A DNA stretch of 64,000 bases, from the NCBI GenBank assembly GCA_003260025.2, contig QFZU02000017.1, positions 1 to 64,000 of the forward strand, given 5' to 3'. The position numbers and the translations under genes are program-made. Below are positions 1 to 8,601 of the stretch, in pieces; position 1 is the first letter of the stretch; each line of letters begins with the position of its first letter. This DNA comes from Microbispora triticiradicis. GTDB lineage: Bacteria; Actinomycetota; Actinomycetes; Streptosporangiales; Streptosporangiaceae. The notes under the pieces were generated by a model. That model did no database searches, was not told the DNA's origin, and saw only the letters and a list, made by a program, of their open reading frames with translations.

Positions 1-282
1 CGGGCCGAGGCCGAGCGCCGGCGCGAGCCGTACGACGTCGCGCGCCCGCCCGGCCGAGCCCTTTTGCAGGCGGTGGTCGACGGTCAGCAGCCCGGCGCGC
101 AGGCCGAGGCGCGGGGCGGCGAACCCGGTGGCCGCGGCCAGCGCCAGCGAGTCGGCGCCGCCGCTGCAGGCCACCAGGACCAGCGGCCCCGGCCCCGCGT
201 CCGGTTGCATGCGCGCGGCGAGGTCCGCGAGCGACAGCCGTACGGCACGGCGGACGTCGGCGACGGCGGGATGCGGGCCCAT
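1..282 (-). CDS. tilS: tRNA(Ile)-lysidine synthase TilS, N-terminal part (cut by window edge)
   Basis: TilS uses ATP and lysine to convert the wobble C of the tRNA-Ile CAU anticodon to lysidine in the cytoplasm. Reading the minus strand from the ATG at 282, 94 codons stay open to the window edge. They begin [14 protein letters not shown] and carry the PP-loop ATP-pyrophosphatase motif SGGADS at residues 40-45, followed by the family's TVDHRL stretch. The rest of the protein lies outside the window. It follows the zinc metalloprotease and the PBP4-type carboxypeptidase on the same strand, a usual actinobacterial order. An alternative ATG eight bases upstream is in another frame and lacks the motif. 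Confidence 0.9.
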   Translation of the reverse strand, partial: MGPHPAVADVRRAVRLSLADLAARMQPDAGPGPLVLVACSGGADSLALAAATGFAAPRLGLRAGLLTVDHRLQKGSAGRARDVVRLAPALGLGP

Positions 283-359
283 GCGCCCATTCTCGCGGTG
301 TCCCGCGCGAACGCGGGTCAGCACGGGTGAGGAGGAGCGCGGGTCAGGAGGAGCGCGGC

Positions 360-1418
360 TCAGGGGGAGGTGGCGAGGACCCGGGACATCCAGGCGTGGG
401 GGTCGGCGATCTCGTCGCGGTCGGGCAGCGTCTCCGGCGAGGTCCAGACCTTGTTGAACCCGTCCATCCCGGCCTCGTCCACCACCGTCCGGACGAAGCG
501 GGAGCCCTCGGCGTACTGCTTCATCTTCAGCTCGATGCCGAGCAGCCGGCGGACCAGCTGGTCGACGCGGGAGCCGCCCTCGCGGCGGCGCTGGAACTTG
601 GCGCGGATCTCGGCGACCGACGGCACCACGCTGGGCCCGACCGCGTCCATCACGTAGTCGCCGTGCCCCTCGACCAGCGTCATCACGGCCGTGACCCGAT
701 CGAGCACGGCCTTCTGCTCGGGCGTCTGGATGGCCTCGATGAGATTGCCCTCGCCGCCCTTGAAGGCGTCCGCCACCGCGTCGGAGGCGGCGCGCAGGCG
801 CTCCAGCAGCGTCGCGAGGTCCATCTCGGAGGCGAGGAGGAACTCGGTCATCTGGCCGCGCACGTACTCCCGCAGCCAGGGCACGCCGGTGAACTGCACC
901 CGGTGGGTCTCCTCGTGCAGGCACACCCAGAGGCGGAAGTCGCGCGGGTCGACGCCGAGCTCGCGCTCGGCGTGCACGATGTTCGGCGCGACCAGCGTCA
1001 GCCGGCCGGTCGGCGCGACGCCGGACGGGTCCGGCGGGAGGAACAGCTCGTACTGCCCGAGCACCCGGGAGGCGAGGAAGGCCAGCACCGCGCCCACCTC
1101 AAGACCCGTGATGCGCGAGCCGACGGCGCCGACGATCGCCGGCACGTTGGACATCTTCTGCGTCAGCGGCTCCAGCACGACCCGGAAGCCGTCGACGTTG
1201 GCGCGGATCCAGCCGGGGCGGTCCACCACCGTCGCCGCCTCCGGCGGGGCCGAGTCGATGCGGGTGAACTCCCGCACGTGCCCCTCGGCGTCCCGCGACA
1301 GCCGCCGGAGTTCGAGGACGGCCTGCCTGGCCTCCTCGCGGCTCACCTGCGGGCCCGGTCGCACGAGGCGCACTCCGGTCGTGACGGCCAGATCCCAGTC
1401 GATCACCTGCATACTCAC
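360..1418 (-). CDS. zinc-dependent metalloprotease (DUF2342/coenzyme F420-type neighbour family)
   Basis: This is a conserved actinobacterial protein of about 352 residues, known as the zinc-dependent metalloprotease family next to tilS. The HExxH zinc site reads HEETH at about residues 168-172, inside [13 protein letters not shown]. No signal peptide or membrane segment is visible, so it is probably cytoplasmic. I chose the GTG at 1418, reading [12 protein letters not shown], because a GGCGGAG-like ribosome site lies 11 bases upstream. A GTG at 1472 would add 18 residues and almost touch the dacB stop. The physiological substrate is unknown. It sits between dacB and tilS and is probably co-transcribed with both. 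Confidence 0.85.
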   Translation of the reverse strand: MSMQVIDWDLAVTTGVRLVRPGPQVSREEARQAVLELRRLSRDAEGHVREFTRIDSAPPEAATVVDRPGWIRANVDGFRVVLEPLTQKMSNVPAIVGAVGSRITGLEVGAVLAFLASRVLGQYELFLPPDPSGVAPTGRLTLVAPNIVHAERELGVDPRDFRLWVCLHEETHRVQFTGVPWLREYVRGQMTEFLLASEMDLATLLERLRAASDAVADAFKGGEGNLIEAIQTPEQKAVLDRVTAVMTLVEGHGDYVMDAVGPSVVPSVAEIRAKFQRRREGGSRVDQLVRRLLGIELKMKQYAEGSRFVRTVVDEAGMDGFNKVWTSPETLPDRDEIADPHAWMSRVLATSP

Positions 1419-1473
1419 CACCGTACGTTCTCCGCCTGCCCGCCGCGCGGGCAGCCGAGCGGGATCCGACACC

Positions 1474-2859
1474 TCAGCTCTGGGAGACGATCGTGGCCAT
1501 CTTGTCGAGCGCCGCTATGGCCTGCGTCGGGTCGGCCACCTGATCGGCCATGAACGCGAAGGTCAGCAGCCGGCCCTCGGATGTGTACGCGATCCCCGCC
1601 AGGGTGTTCACGCCGTTCAAAGTGCCCGTCTTCGCGCGGACCAATCCGGCGCCGGCCGCCGAGCCGGACCTGCCGTACCGGTTGTGCAGGGTCCCGGTGA
1701 AGCCGGCGACCGGCAGCCCGCTGATCAGCGAGTGCAGGCCGGGGTGCGCCGGGGACGCCGCCAGGGCCAGGATCCGGGCGAGGCCGCCGGGCGTGATCCG
1801 GTTCCTGGTGGAAAGGCCGCTGCCGTCGTGGACCTCCACGCCCTCGGCCACACCGAGACGGGTGAGCACGCGGCGGACCGTAGCGGCCACGCCCTCGAAC
1901 GTGTGCGGCTGGCCCTCCTTCACGGCGGCCTGGCGGGCGAGCGCCTCGGCGAGGTCGTTGTCGCTGTGCGTGAGCATCCGCTCCACCAGCGCGTAGACCG
2001 GCCCCGACTCCACCCGGGCCAGCTCCTGGGCGGCGGCCGGGGCCCGGCCCGGGCCGACGTCCCTGCCCACCTTGACGCCGTTCTTCCTGAGCAGCGCGGC
2101 GAACGCGCCGGCGGCGGTCTGCGCCGGGTCGGGCACCCGCGCGCCGTTCGCCGCCCTGCCCTCGTCGATCATGAGCGCGGACACCGGTGCGACGCTGCCC
2201 TCGGGGATGTACGTCGGCTTCCAGCCCGGCGCCGTACGCGGCCCGCCGAACAGGGACGCGTCGTACGACAGGTCGGCCGAGGTCACGCCGGCCGCCTTCA
2301 ACGCCTTGGCCGTACGGGAGGCGAGCTGGTCGAGCGACGCCGGCCTCGGGTAGGCGTCCTTCCGCTCCGCGGCGCTCGTCCCCGGCCCGGCCAGGGTGGG
2401 GTCGCCCCCGCCGACCAGGACGATCGAGCCCGGGGCGGTCCCCTTGACCACCCGGGTCGCCAGGCGGGCGTCGGGGCCCACCGAGGCCAGCACGGTCACC
2501 GCGGTGACGACCTTCGTGGTGGAGGCGGGGGTGATGGGAGTGCCCGAGCGGCCGTCGAACACGGTGGCGCCGGTCGTCACGTCGAGGACGATGCCGGCCA
2601 CGCTGCCGCCCAGGGCGAGGTCACCCATCGCAGCGGCGAGCCGGGTGGTCAAAGTACCCTTGGCGGGGAGAGCCCCATCCCCCACCGCGGCCAGAACCGG
2701 ACCCGCGGTCACCAGGGGGATCGGGTTCGGCTTCGGGGACGCGACCGGAGCCGGGGTCCTGTCGGCGTCATGGGCGATCAGATAGCTGCCCGCGAGGACG
2801 ACGAAGATCTGCAGCAGGGCGAGGGTGGACACCACCACCCAGCGCTCACGTCGCACCAC
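1474..2859 (-). CDS. dacB: D-alanyl-D-alanine carboxypeptidase/endopeptidase (PBP4 type, peptidase S13)
   Basis: The enzyme trims the terminal D-Ala of peptidoglycan stem peptides and can cut cross-links outside the membrane. The 461-residue protein starts at a GTG and has an N-terminal membrane anchor (WVVVSTLALLQIFVVLAG). All three penicillin-binding motifs are present: STTK within TPASTTKVVTAV, SDN within HSDNDLAEA, and KTG within RAKTGTLNGVNTL. The spacing between the first two motifs is long, as in S13 enzymes, which carry inserted domains there. It is divergent from ppa and upstream of the metalloprotease and tilS, a common actinobacterial arrangement. Confidence 0.93.
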   Translation of the reverse strand: MVRRERWVVVSTLALLQIFVVLAGSYLIAHDADRTPAPVASPKPNPIPLVTAGPVLAAVGDGALPAKGTLTTRLAAAMGDLALGGSVAGIVLDVTTGATVFDGRSGTPITPASTTKVVTAVTVLASVGPDARLATRVVKGTAPGSIVLVGGGDPTLAGPGTSAAERKDAYPRPASLDQLASRTAKALKAAGVTSADLSYDASLFGGPRTAPGWKPTYIPEGSVAPVSALMIDEGRAANGARVPDPAQTAAGAFAALLRKNGVKVGRDVGPGRAPAAAQELARVESGPVYALVERMLTHSDNDLAEALARQAAVKEGQPHTFEGVAATVRRVLTRLGVAEGVEVHDGSGLSTRNRITPGGLARILALAASPAHPGLHSLISGLPVAGFTGTLHNRYGRSGSAAGAGLVRAKTGTLNGVNTLAGIAYTSEGRLLTFAFMADQVADPTQAIAALDKMATIVSQS

Positions 2860-2945
2860 GTCACCCTCACTTCGCGCCGACCTTGAACACGCTTACGAGA
2901 CATTAACGCCAGCCCGGGAGACCGGGGACTCATGCGGAGGAACGA

Positions 2946-3449
2946 GTGGAGTTCGACGTTGTCGTTGAGATTCCCAAGGGACAACGGAACAAGTACGAGG
3001 TGGACCACAAGACCGGCCGCATTCGCCTGGACCGCATGCTCTTCACGTCGACCCAGTACCCCGCTGACTACGGGTTCATCGAGGACACGCTGGGCGAGGA
3101 CGGAGACCCGCTCGACGCGCTGGTGCTGCTCCAGGAGCCGACCTTCCCCGGCTGCCTCATCAAGTGCCGGGCGGTCGGGATGTTCCGGATGACCGACGAG
3201 AAGGGCGGCGACGACAAGGTGCTGTGCGTCCCGGCCACCGATCCGCGGATGGAGCACATCCGCGACATCCACCACGTCGCCGAGTTCGACCGGCTGGAGA
3301 TCCAGCACTTCTTCGAGGTCTACAAGGACCTCGAACCCGGCAAGTCGGTCGAGGGCGCCAACTGGGTGGGACGCACCGAGGCCGAGGCCGAGATCGTCGC
3401 CAGCATCAAGCGGTACGAGGAGATCGACCATCAGGGCGAGGACCACTGA
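2946..3449 (+). CDS. ppa: inorganic pyrophosphatase (family I, soluble)
   Basis: The enzyme hydrolyses pyrophosphate to two phosphates and so pulls nucleic acid and aminoacyl-tRNA synthesis forward. The 167-residue length matches family I bacterial enzymes. The metal-binding signature [11 protein letters not shown] is at about residues 50-60, with [18 protein letters not shown] before it. Translation starts at a GTG directly after a GGAGGAACGA ribosome site. The gene is divergent from dacB and converges on the NlpC/P60 gene with a 19-base gap. Confidence 0.97.
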   Translation: MEFDVVVEIPKGQRNKYEVDHKTGRIRLDRMLFTSTQYPADYGFIEDTLGEDGDPLDALVLLQEPTFPGCLIKCRAVGMFRMTDEKGGDDKVLCVPATDPRMEHIRDIHHVAEFDRLEIQHFFEVYKDLEPGKSVEGANWVGRTEAEAEIVASIKRYEEIDHQGEDH

Positions 3450-3468
3450 GCCGGTGCCGCGGGGGGCA

Positions 3469-4635
3469 CTAGGCGGGCCGGGTGGCGCCGACGAGATCAT
3501 GGCGCCAGATGGGTGAGATGCGGACCACGTCCCCCGTCTGGGGGGCGTGGACCATCAGGCCGCGCCCGATGTAGAGGCCCACGTGATGGATGGTGCCGGG
3601 GCTGCGGCTCAGCCTGCCGTAGAACAGCAGGTCGCCGCTGCGCAGTTCCCTGAGCGGGACGTGCCGTCCCGAGGTCCACTGGGTGCCGGTCCAGTGGTCG
3701 AGTGAGACCCCCGCCCGCTGCCAGGCCCGCATGGTCAGTCCCGAGCAGTCGAACCCCGACGGGCCGGCCGCGGCCCACACGTACGGTTTGCCGATCTGTT
3801 TGAGCGCCCATTGGGCGGCCTCCCCGCCCCGCCCGGACGGCAGCCGGGCCGCCCAGCCCGGGATCGCCATGCCGCTCCGCGCGGGGGGAGCCTGGCGCCG
3901 GGATCTCTGTCTGGCCGCGCTCCTCGCCTGTCTCAGCTCGTCGACGCGGGCGCGGGCGGCGTCCAGGCGTTCGGAGATCTCCTCTTTCTCCCGCTCGATC
4001 AGCCGGGTCTGGCCGAGCTGGTCCGCGACGGCCCGCTGCGCCGCGTCCCTCGCCCGCCGGACCTCGTCGGCGGTGCGGGACTGCTCGGCGTACGCGCGGG
4101 CCGCCTGTTCTCGGAGGATCTCGTAGATCTTCCACGCGTCGTCCATCTCCGCGAGCGTCGCGTTCTGTTCGTCGCCGAGTTGCGTCAGCACGCTGGCTCT
4201 TCGCAGGAACCCGTCCGCGTCGTCCCAGCCGCCGAGCACGGCCGCGGCGGACGGCGCCAGCCGCAGCCGGCCGTACCCCTGGGCCACCCGGGTGATCACC
4301 ACGCTCCGCAACCGGTCGAACTCGCCGGCCGCCTGGCCGACCCGCCGCTCCGACTGCTCGTAGGCGGCGCGCGCCTGCTCCAGGCGTACGAGCTCTCCGT
4401 TGTACGCCTCGACCAGCCGCTCGGCGTCGGCGTCCAGCGCGTCCCGGCGGGCCTGGGCGGTGGCGAGATCGGCCGACGCTCTGCCCAGCTCCCGCGCCCG
4501 CTCCTGCACCTGCTGCCGCGCCCTGGCGACGTCCTTCGACGACGGCTTCGGATCGGCTCCCGCCGGGGCCCCCAACGTGAGGACCAGACTTGACCCGAGC
4601 CCGGCGACCAGCCCCGATGCCCTGAGGAGTGGCAT
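3469..4635 (-). CDS. secreted NlpC/P60 peptidoglycan endopeptidase with coiled-coil N-terminus
   Basis: This is a RipA-like cell-wall hydrolase that cuts within peptidoglycan stem peptides outside the membrane. The 388-residue protein has a signal peptide (GLVAGLGSSLVLTLGAPAGA), then about 200 residues of charged heptad-like coiled coil. The C-terminal NlpC/P60 domain of about 110 residues follows. The catalytic Cys is in GFDCSGLTMRAW and the His in IHHVGLYIG, with a polar third residue near MVHAPQ. The coiled coil may keep the enzyme inactive or dock it to divisome partners, as in RipA. The start ATG follows a purine-rich GGGAAGGGGAAGGA ribosome site. Confidence 0.92.
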   Translation of the reverse strand: MPLLRASGLVAGLGSSLVLTLGAPAGADPKPSSKDVARARQQVQERARELGRASADLATAQARRDALDADAERLVEAYNGELVRLEQARAAYEQSERRVGQAAGEFDRLRSVVITRVAQGYGRLRLAPSAAAVLGGWDDADGFLRRASVLTQLGDEQNATLAEMDDAWKIYEILREQAARAYAEQSRTADEVRRARDAAQRAVADQLGQTRLIEREKEEISERLDAARARVDELRQARSAARQRSRRQAPPARSGMAIPGWAARLPSGRGGEAAQWALKQIGKPYVWAAAGPSGFDCSGLTMRAWQRAGVSLDHWTGTQWTSGRHVPLRELRSGDLLFYGRLSRSPGTIHHVGLYIGRGLMVHAPQTGDVVRISPIWRHDLVGATRPA

Positions 4636-4716
4636 TCCTTCCCCTTCCCTGCTCCACTCCCCTCAGTTCCCAGTGACTACTCTCCGTACACATCTAAGGT
4701 ACGCCCAGTAATTGGC

Positions 4717-6357
4717 CTATGTGATAGGTCGTCCTTTTTGCCGGAGGAAGAGGGGGCCGGGTGCGGGCTCGGAAGCCGGCGGGCAGTCCCCTCCTCCACG
4801 CCGGTGGCCCGGCGTGCGCGGATAGTGGAAACGTCCTTCGTGATGATGCTGGTGTTCACGGTGAGGCGGGCGGCGTCCCGGCCAGTGCGCCGGCGGAGGC
4901 CCGCCCCTCGGTGGGCCGCCGGTGGGCGGATCCGTGGGGTCGTCGCCGGAGCCGCCGGGGTCGTCCGAGCCGCCCGGACCGCCGGAACCCGGACCGCCTG
5001 AGCCGGGGTCGTCGCCGGACCCGGGGTCCGGCGGCGTGGCCGTCTCGCCGGGCGGCGACGGCGCGGAGCCGGAGGGCCTGGTCGTGGGTGGGGTCCTGGG
5101 CGGGGTCGTGGGCGGCGCCGCCGGGCTGCGCGTCGGCTCGTGGTGACGCGGGGGCCGGACGGTGGCCGGAGGCACGGGAGCGGGCAGGGGCGCCGGCCGG
5201 GGCAGGACGACCGGATCGGCCCGCCGTACGGAGCCACCGGGCTCGGCCGTGTCCCCCGAGCCCGAGGGCTCGGGTGAGCGGTCGTCCCCGTCGTCCGAAG
5301 ATCCAGGAGAGGCCGTGTCCCCAGCGTCCCCGGCCGGGCCGGAACCGGTCGCGGCCGGGGCCTCGACCGCCGGGGGCCGGTGGCCGACGAACGAGTCGGC
5401 GGCCCGCTCACGCAGGTCACCGGCGAACTGGGCGAACACGAGCGCGATCGTCGCCACCGCCGCGACCGCCGCCACCGCGCCGGCCACGGCCTGGGCGAGC
5501 CGCCCCTCGCGCCGCGCCCCCGTCCTGGGGAAGCCCGCCGCGCTCAGCCCGCCGACGCGTTTGGCGACGTACCGCCGGTAGGGCACGAGCTCGGGGTCGA
5601 TGAAGCTGCTGAGCACCCGCACGCGCAGCGTCTCGGGCAGGGCGACCCGGGGCAGCAGGGAGAACACCTTGGCCGGGGAGACCTGCCGGACGCGGTGCCG
5701 CGCGCAGGTCTCGCAACGGGCGATGTGACGGGTGAGCTGTCCGCGCGCCTGCGGGGTGAGCTCACCGGAGAGGCCCTGGAGGATCGCCGCCGCCCGCGCA
5801 CAGTCGTGCGAGGCGCGCCGGGCGAGGATCTCGGCCGTCACCGTCTCACGCAGGCGTTCGGTGGCGGCGTCGAGGAGGGCCCGGGCGTACCGGTCGCCGG
5901 TCCCGAGCACGGCGGCCAGGTCTCCGGTGTCCATGTCGTGCCGGGCGACCAGTTCGAGCACCTCGCGGTCCTCCGCGGACAGCGCGGCCACGGCGCCGCC
6001 GGCGGCCAGGCGCAGGTCGGTGTCGCCCTCGCCGTCCCCGGCGCGGGGGAAGGGCGCGGTCGGCACAGGGGTGGCCCCCGGCTCCGGGCCGCCCTCCTCC
6101 CCGGGGGTGCGGCGGCGCACGCACTCACCCCTGGCCAGGGCGTACAACCAGGGGCGCAGCATGCCCGGATCGGCGAGCGACCCGACGAGGGCCTCCGCGG
6201 CGATCAGCGTGTCGCGCAGGGCGACCTGGGCGGCGTCGGGCCCGGCCAGCAGCGCCCTGCAGTATCGGTAGAGCCCTTCGGCGTAGGTGTCGTAGAGAGC
6301 GGACAGCGCCCCCGGATCCCGGGCACGCAACGCCTCCACCAGGACGCCATCATTCAT
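4717..6357 (-). CDS. ECF-like sigma factor fused to a zinc-finger, transmembrane segment and Pro/Gly-rich tail
   Basis: Residues 1-175 resemble an ECF sigma factor: a region-2-like segment (ALSALYDTYAEGLYRYCRALL) and a region-4-like segment (ALSAEDREVLELVARHDMDTGDLAAVLG). A HIARCETC cluster at 211-218 matches the zinc finger normally found in separate anti-sigma factors. A single membrane span covers about 288-312. About 230 residues of Pro/Gly/Ser-rich, presumably extracellular, sequence follow. The region-2 DNA-melting segment looks divergent, so promoter activity is uncertain. Sigma factors with long C-terminal extensions of this kind are known in Actinobacteria. The last roughly 60 residues look low-information, and a frameshift near the 3' end is possible. 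Confidence 0.75.
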   Translation of the reverse strand: MNDGVLVEALRARDPGALSALYDTYAEGLYRYCRALLAGPDAAQVALRDTLIAAEALVGSLADPGMLRPWLYALARGECVRRRTPGEEGGPEPGATPVPTAPFPRAGDGEGDTDLRLAAGGAVAALSAEDREVLELVARHDMDTGDLAAVLGTGDRYARALLDAATERLRETVTAEILARRASHDCARAAAILQGLSGELTPQARGQLTRHIARCETCARHRVRQVSPAKVFSLLPRVALPETLRVRVLSSFIDPELVPYRRYVAKRVGGLSAAGFPRTGARREGRLAQAVAGAVAAVAAVATIALVFAQFAGDLRERAADSFVGHRPPAVEAPAATGSGPAGDAGDTASPGSSDDGDDRSPEPSGSGDTAEPGGSVRRADPVVLPRPAPLPAPVPPATVRPPRHHEPTRSPAAPPTTPPRTPPTTRPSGSAPSPPGETATPPDPGSGDDPGSGGPGSGGPGGSDDPGGSGDDPTDPPTGGPPRGGPPPAHWPGRRPPHREHQHHHEGRFHYPRTPGHRRGGGDCPPASEPAPGPLFLRQKGRPIT

Positions 6358-6422
6358 ATACGGAGAGTAAATGCTTGGTAACTACCCGCTCCACCCATTC
6401 AGCCGAAGTCGTTTCCTCCGTC

Positions 6423-6439
6423 CGTCCGTCTGACGGACG
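6423..6439. promoter_or_regulatory. 17-bp perfect palindrome between divergent sigma-factor and NACHT genes
   Basis: Eight-base arms CGTCCGTC and GACGGACG flank a single central T. It lies 66 bases from the sigma-factor start and 69 bases from the NACHT start, inside the only shared control region. It could be a dimeric operator for either gene. No known regulator site is recognised. Confidence 0.4.
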
Positions 6440-6507
6440 AACATCCTTCTCATCACCATTTGTGCTCATCGGCCCGCGCAGCGGCGCCGGCGGGAGACGA
6501 TGCGTGG

Positions 6508-8595
6508 GTGAACGGGCGCAGATCGTGGTGGCCGATCCTGTTTGCCGTGGCGGTGGTTGCCGCACTCGCCGTCGCGGTGAGCGTGGTGGGGCAGGTCCTC
6601 GACCCCGACGACAAGGTCAACCGGGCCGATCTCGTGGCCCTCGTCGTGGCCGCGCTGGCATTCGCGGCGCCCGTGGTCCTGTGGGCCAGACGCAGGGCCA
6701 CTCCCGCACCACCCGCGAGTGAGGAGACCATCACCGCCGGGAAGACGACCTTGACGAACCTGGTCGCCGAGCAGTGGCGCACCGAGGCGACGATCCGATC
6801 GCTGGGCGATCCCGAACCGATCCCCGTCTCCTGGCACCTGACCGACGACCCGGGCCTGATGGACCATCCCCGCCTGATCGGCCACCAGCCGCTGACCTTC
6901 ACCGCCACCGGCGACCGGATCCCGCGGCTCGCCGAGAACTTCCGGGCGTTACGCCGCCGCCGGCTGGTCATCACCGGCGGCCCGGGCAGCGGCAAGACCA
7001 CACTGGCGGTGCAGCTGCTGCTGCATCTGGCCGACGATCACCGTCCCGAGGAACCGGTCCCGGTCCTGTTCACCATCGCCGGCTGGGACACCACCGCGCA
7101 GCCGCGACTGCACGACTGGCTGGCCGCCCGGCTGGCCCAGGACTACCCGGCCCTGACCAACCCCGCGTACGGGCCCGACGCGGCCAGGACGCTGGTCGGA
7201 CGCGGTCACATCCTGCCCATCCTGGACGGCCTGGACGAGCTGCCCGGCGACGCCCGCGCCTCGGCGATCGCCGCGCTCAACGGCTCCCTCGCCGAGCGTG
7301 ACCAGTTCATCCTCACCAGCCGGACCGGCGAACTGGCCGCCGCCCTGGACCAGGCCGGGGACGTGCTGACCGCCGCCGCGGTCATCGCCCCCCGCCCCCT
7401 CACCCCGCAGGCCGCCGCCGGCTACGTGCGCACCTGCCTGCCGCCACGCCCCCGCCACGACTGGACTCCCGTCATCGAGGCGTTGGAGAACGCCGACCGG
7501 CCGGGCCTGGCCGAGGTGGCCTCCACCGCGCTCGGGCTGTGGCTGATCCGCACCGTGTACATCACCCCCTCTACCGACCCCGCCCCACTGGTCGGCCCCC
7601 TCGCCGACGACCGCGGGAGGCTGCGCGCCCACCTGCTCGACCACCTGATCCCCGCCGCCATCCAGGCCCGGCCCCCCACCCGCGACCCCGCCGAGCACTT
7701 CCGGCCCCGCCACGCCTGGGATCCCGACCAGACGCGCCACTATCTGGCCTACCTCGCCCGCCAACTGACCGCGCACGACACCCGCGACCTCGCCTGGTGG
7801 CACCTGGCCGACCTCACCACCACCCCCGCCCAGCAACGGCGATTCGCCCGCATGTTCGGGCTTGTAGGCGGGCTCGCGGTCGGGCTCGCGGTCGCGTCCC
7901 TGCGCGGGCTGGTGACCGGGCTCAGGGAGGGGCTCGGGGCCGGGTTCGAGGACGGTATCGTGCTCGGGCCCGTGATCGGGTACATGCTCGGGCTCGGGTT
8001 CGGGCATGCTGCCCAGCACTGGGTCCATGGGATACCTGGCTATGCCGATCTGCGACTCCAGGGAAGAACGACCAGCCTCATCAAACGCATCGCGAAAAAC
8101 CTCCCTGCCGCGCTCTTGTTCGGGCTCATGGGCTGGGTCGTGTTCGGGCTCGTGGGCTGGCTCGCGTTCGCGCTCGTGTTCACGCTCCTGTTCGGGCTCC
8201 TCGAGTGGGCGGAACAACCCGCGTCCACAACCATCGCGATCACGCCCCAGTCGATGTGGAAGGCCGACAGAACTCTCACCCTTCTACGAACACCAACGTT
8301 CTGGCTCGTGGGCGGGATGCTGATCGGGCCCTTGTTCGGGCCCGTGGCCGCGCTCGGGGGCGGGCTCGTGTTCGGGCTCGTGAGCGGAAAACATTACGCA
8401 TGGTTGGGCGGCGGAATCACCGTCCAACGTCTGGCCCGGGCGGGACATGTCCCCCGCAACCTGATGGCGTTCCTCGACGACGCCCACCGCCTGGGGCTGC
8501 TGCGCACGGTCGGGCCTGTCTACCAGTTCCGCCACGCCGACCTGCACGACCATCTCGCCGCCCTGCACACCGAAGCGCCCGAATCCGGGCGATAG
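6508..8595 (+). CDS. membrane-anchored NACHT-domain NTPase
   Basis: This 695-residue STAND-class P-loop NTPase has two membrane spans at about 10-28 and 41-60. A NACHT domain follows, with Walker A GGPGSGKTT at 157-165, Walker B ILPILDGLDELP at 235-246 and an ILTSRTGEL sensor strand. The second half has several glycine/leucine-rich membrane segments at about 450-630, and the C-terminus is soluble (FRHADLHDHLAALH). The GTG at 6508 was chosen because GGGAGA lies nine bases upstream; a TTG at 6460 has no such site. NACHT proteins often act as sensors in signalling or antiphage defence, but nothing here identifies a trigger or effector. The membrane part is encoded by repetitive GGGCTC-type codons. 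Confidence 0.85.
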   Translation: MNGRRSWWPILFAVAVVAALAVAVSVVGQVLDPDDKVNRADLVALVVAALAFAAPVVLWARRRATPAPPASEETITAGKTTLTNLVAEQWRTEATIRSLGDPEPIPVSWHLTDDPGLMDHPRLIGHQPLTFTATGDRIPRLAENFRALRRRRLVITGGPGSGKTTLAVQLLLHLADDHRPEEPVPVLFTIAGWDTTAQPRLHDWLAARLAQDYPALTNPAYGPDAARTLVGRGHILPILDGLDELPGDARASAIAALNGSLAERDQFILTSRTGELAAALDQAGDVLTAAAVIAPRPLTPQAAAGYVRTCLPPRPRHDWTPVIEALENADRPGLAEVASTALGLWLIRTVYITPSTDPAPLVGPLADDRGRLRAHLLDHLIPAAIQARPPTRDPAEHFRPRHAWDPDQTRHYLAYLARQLTAHDTRDLAWWHLADLTTTPAQQRRFARMFGLVGGLAVGLAVASLRGLVTGLREGLGAGFEDGIVLGPVIGYMLGLGFGHAAQHWVHGIPGYADLRLQGRTTSLIKRIAKNLPAALLFGLMGWVVFGLVGWLAFALVFTLLFGLLEWAEQPASTTIAITPQSMWKADRTLTLLRTPTFWLVGGMLIGPLFGPVAALGGGLVFGLVSGKHYAWLGGGITVQRLARAGHVPRNLMAFLDDAHRLGLLRTVGPVYQFRHADLHDHLAALHTEAPESGR

Positions 8596-8601
8596 GAGGG
8601 G

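Noticed and set aside
6949-8217. A 422-codon open frame on the minus strand rich in EPEHEPEHDP repeats
   Set aside because: It is the exact antisense of the Gly/Leu membrane segments and Walker motifs of the NACHT gene; the repeats come from the repeated codons of that gene.
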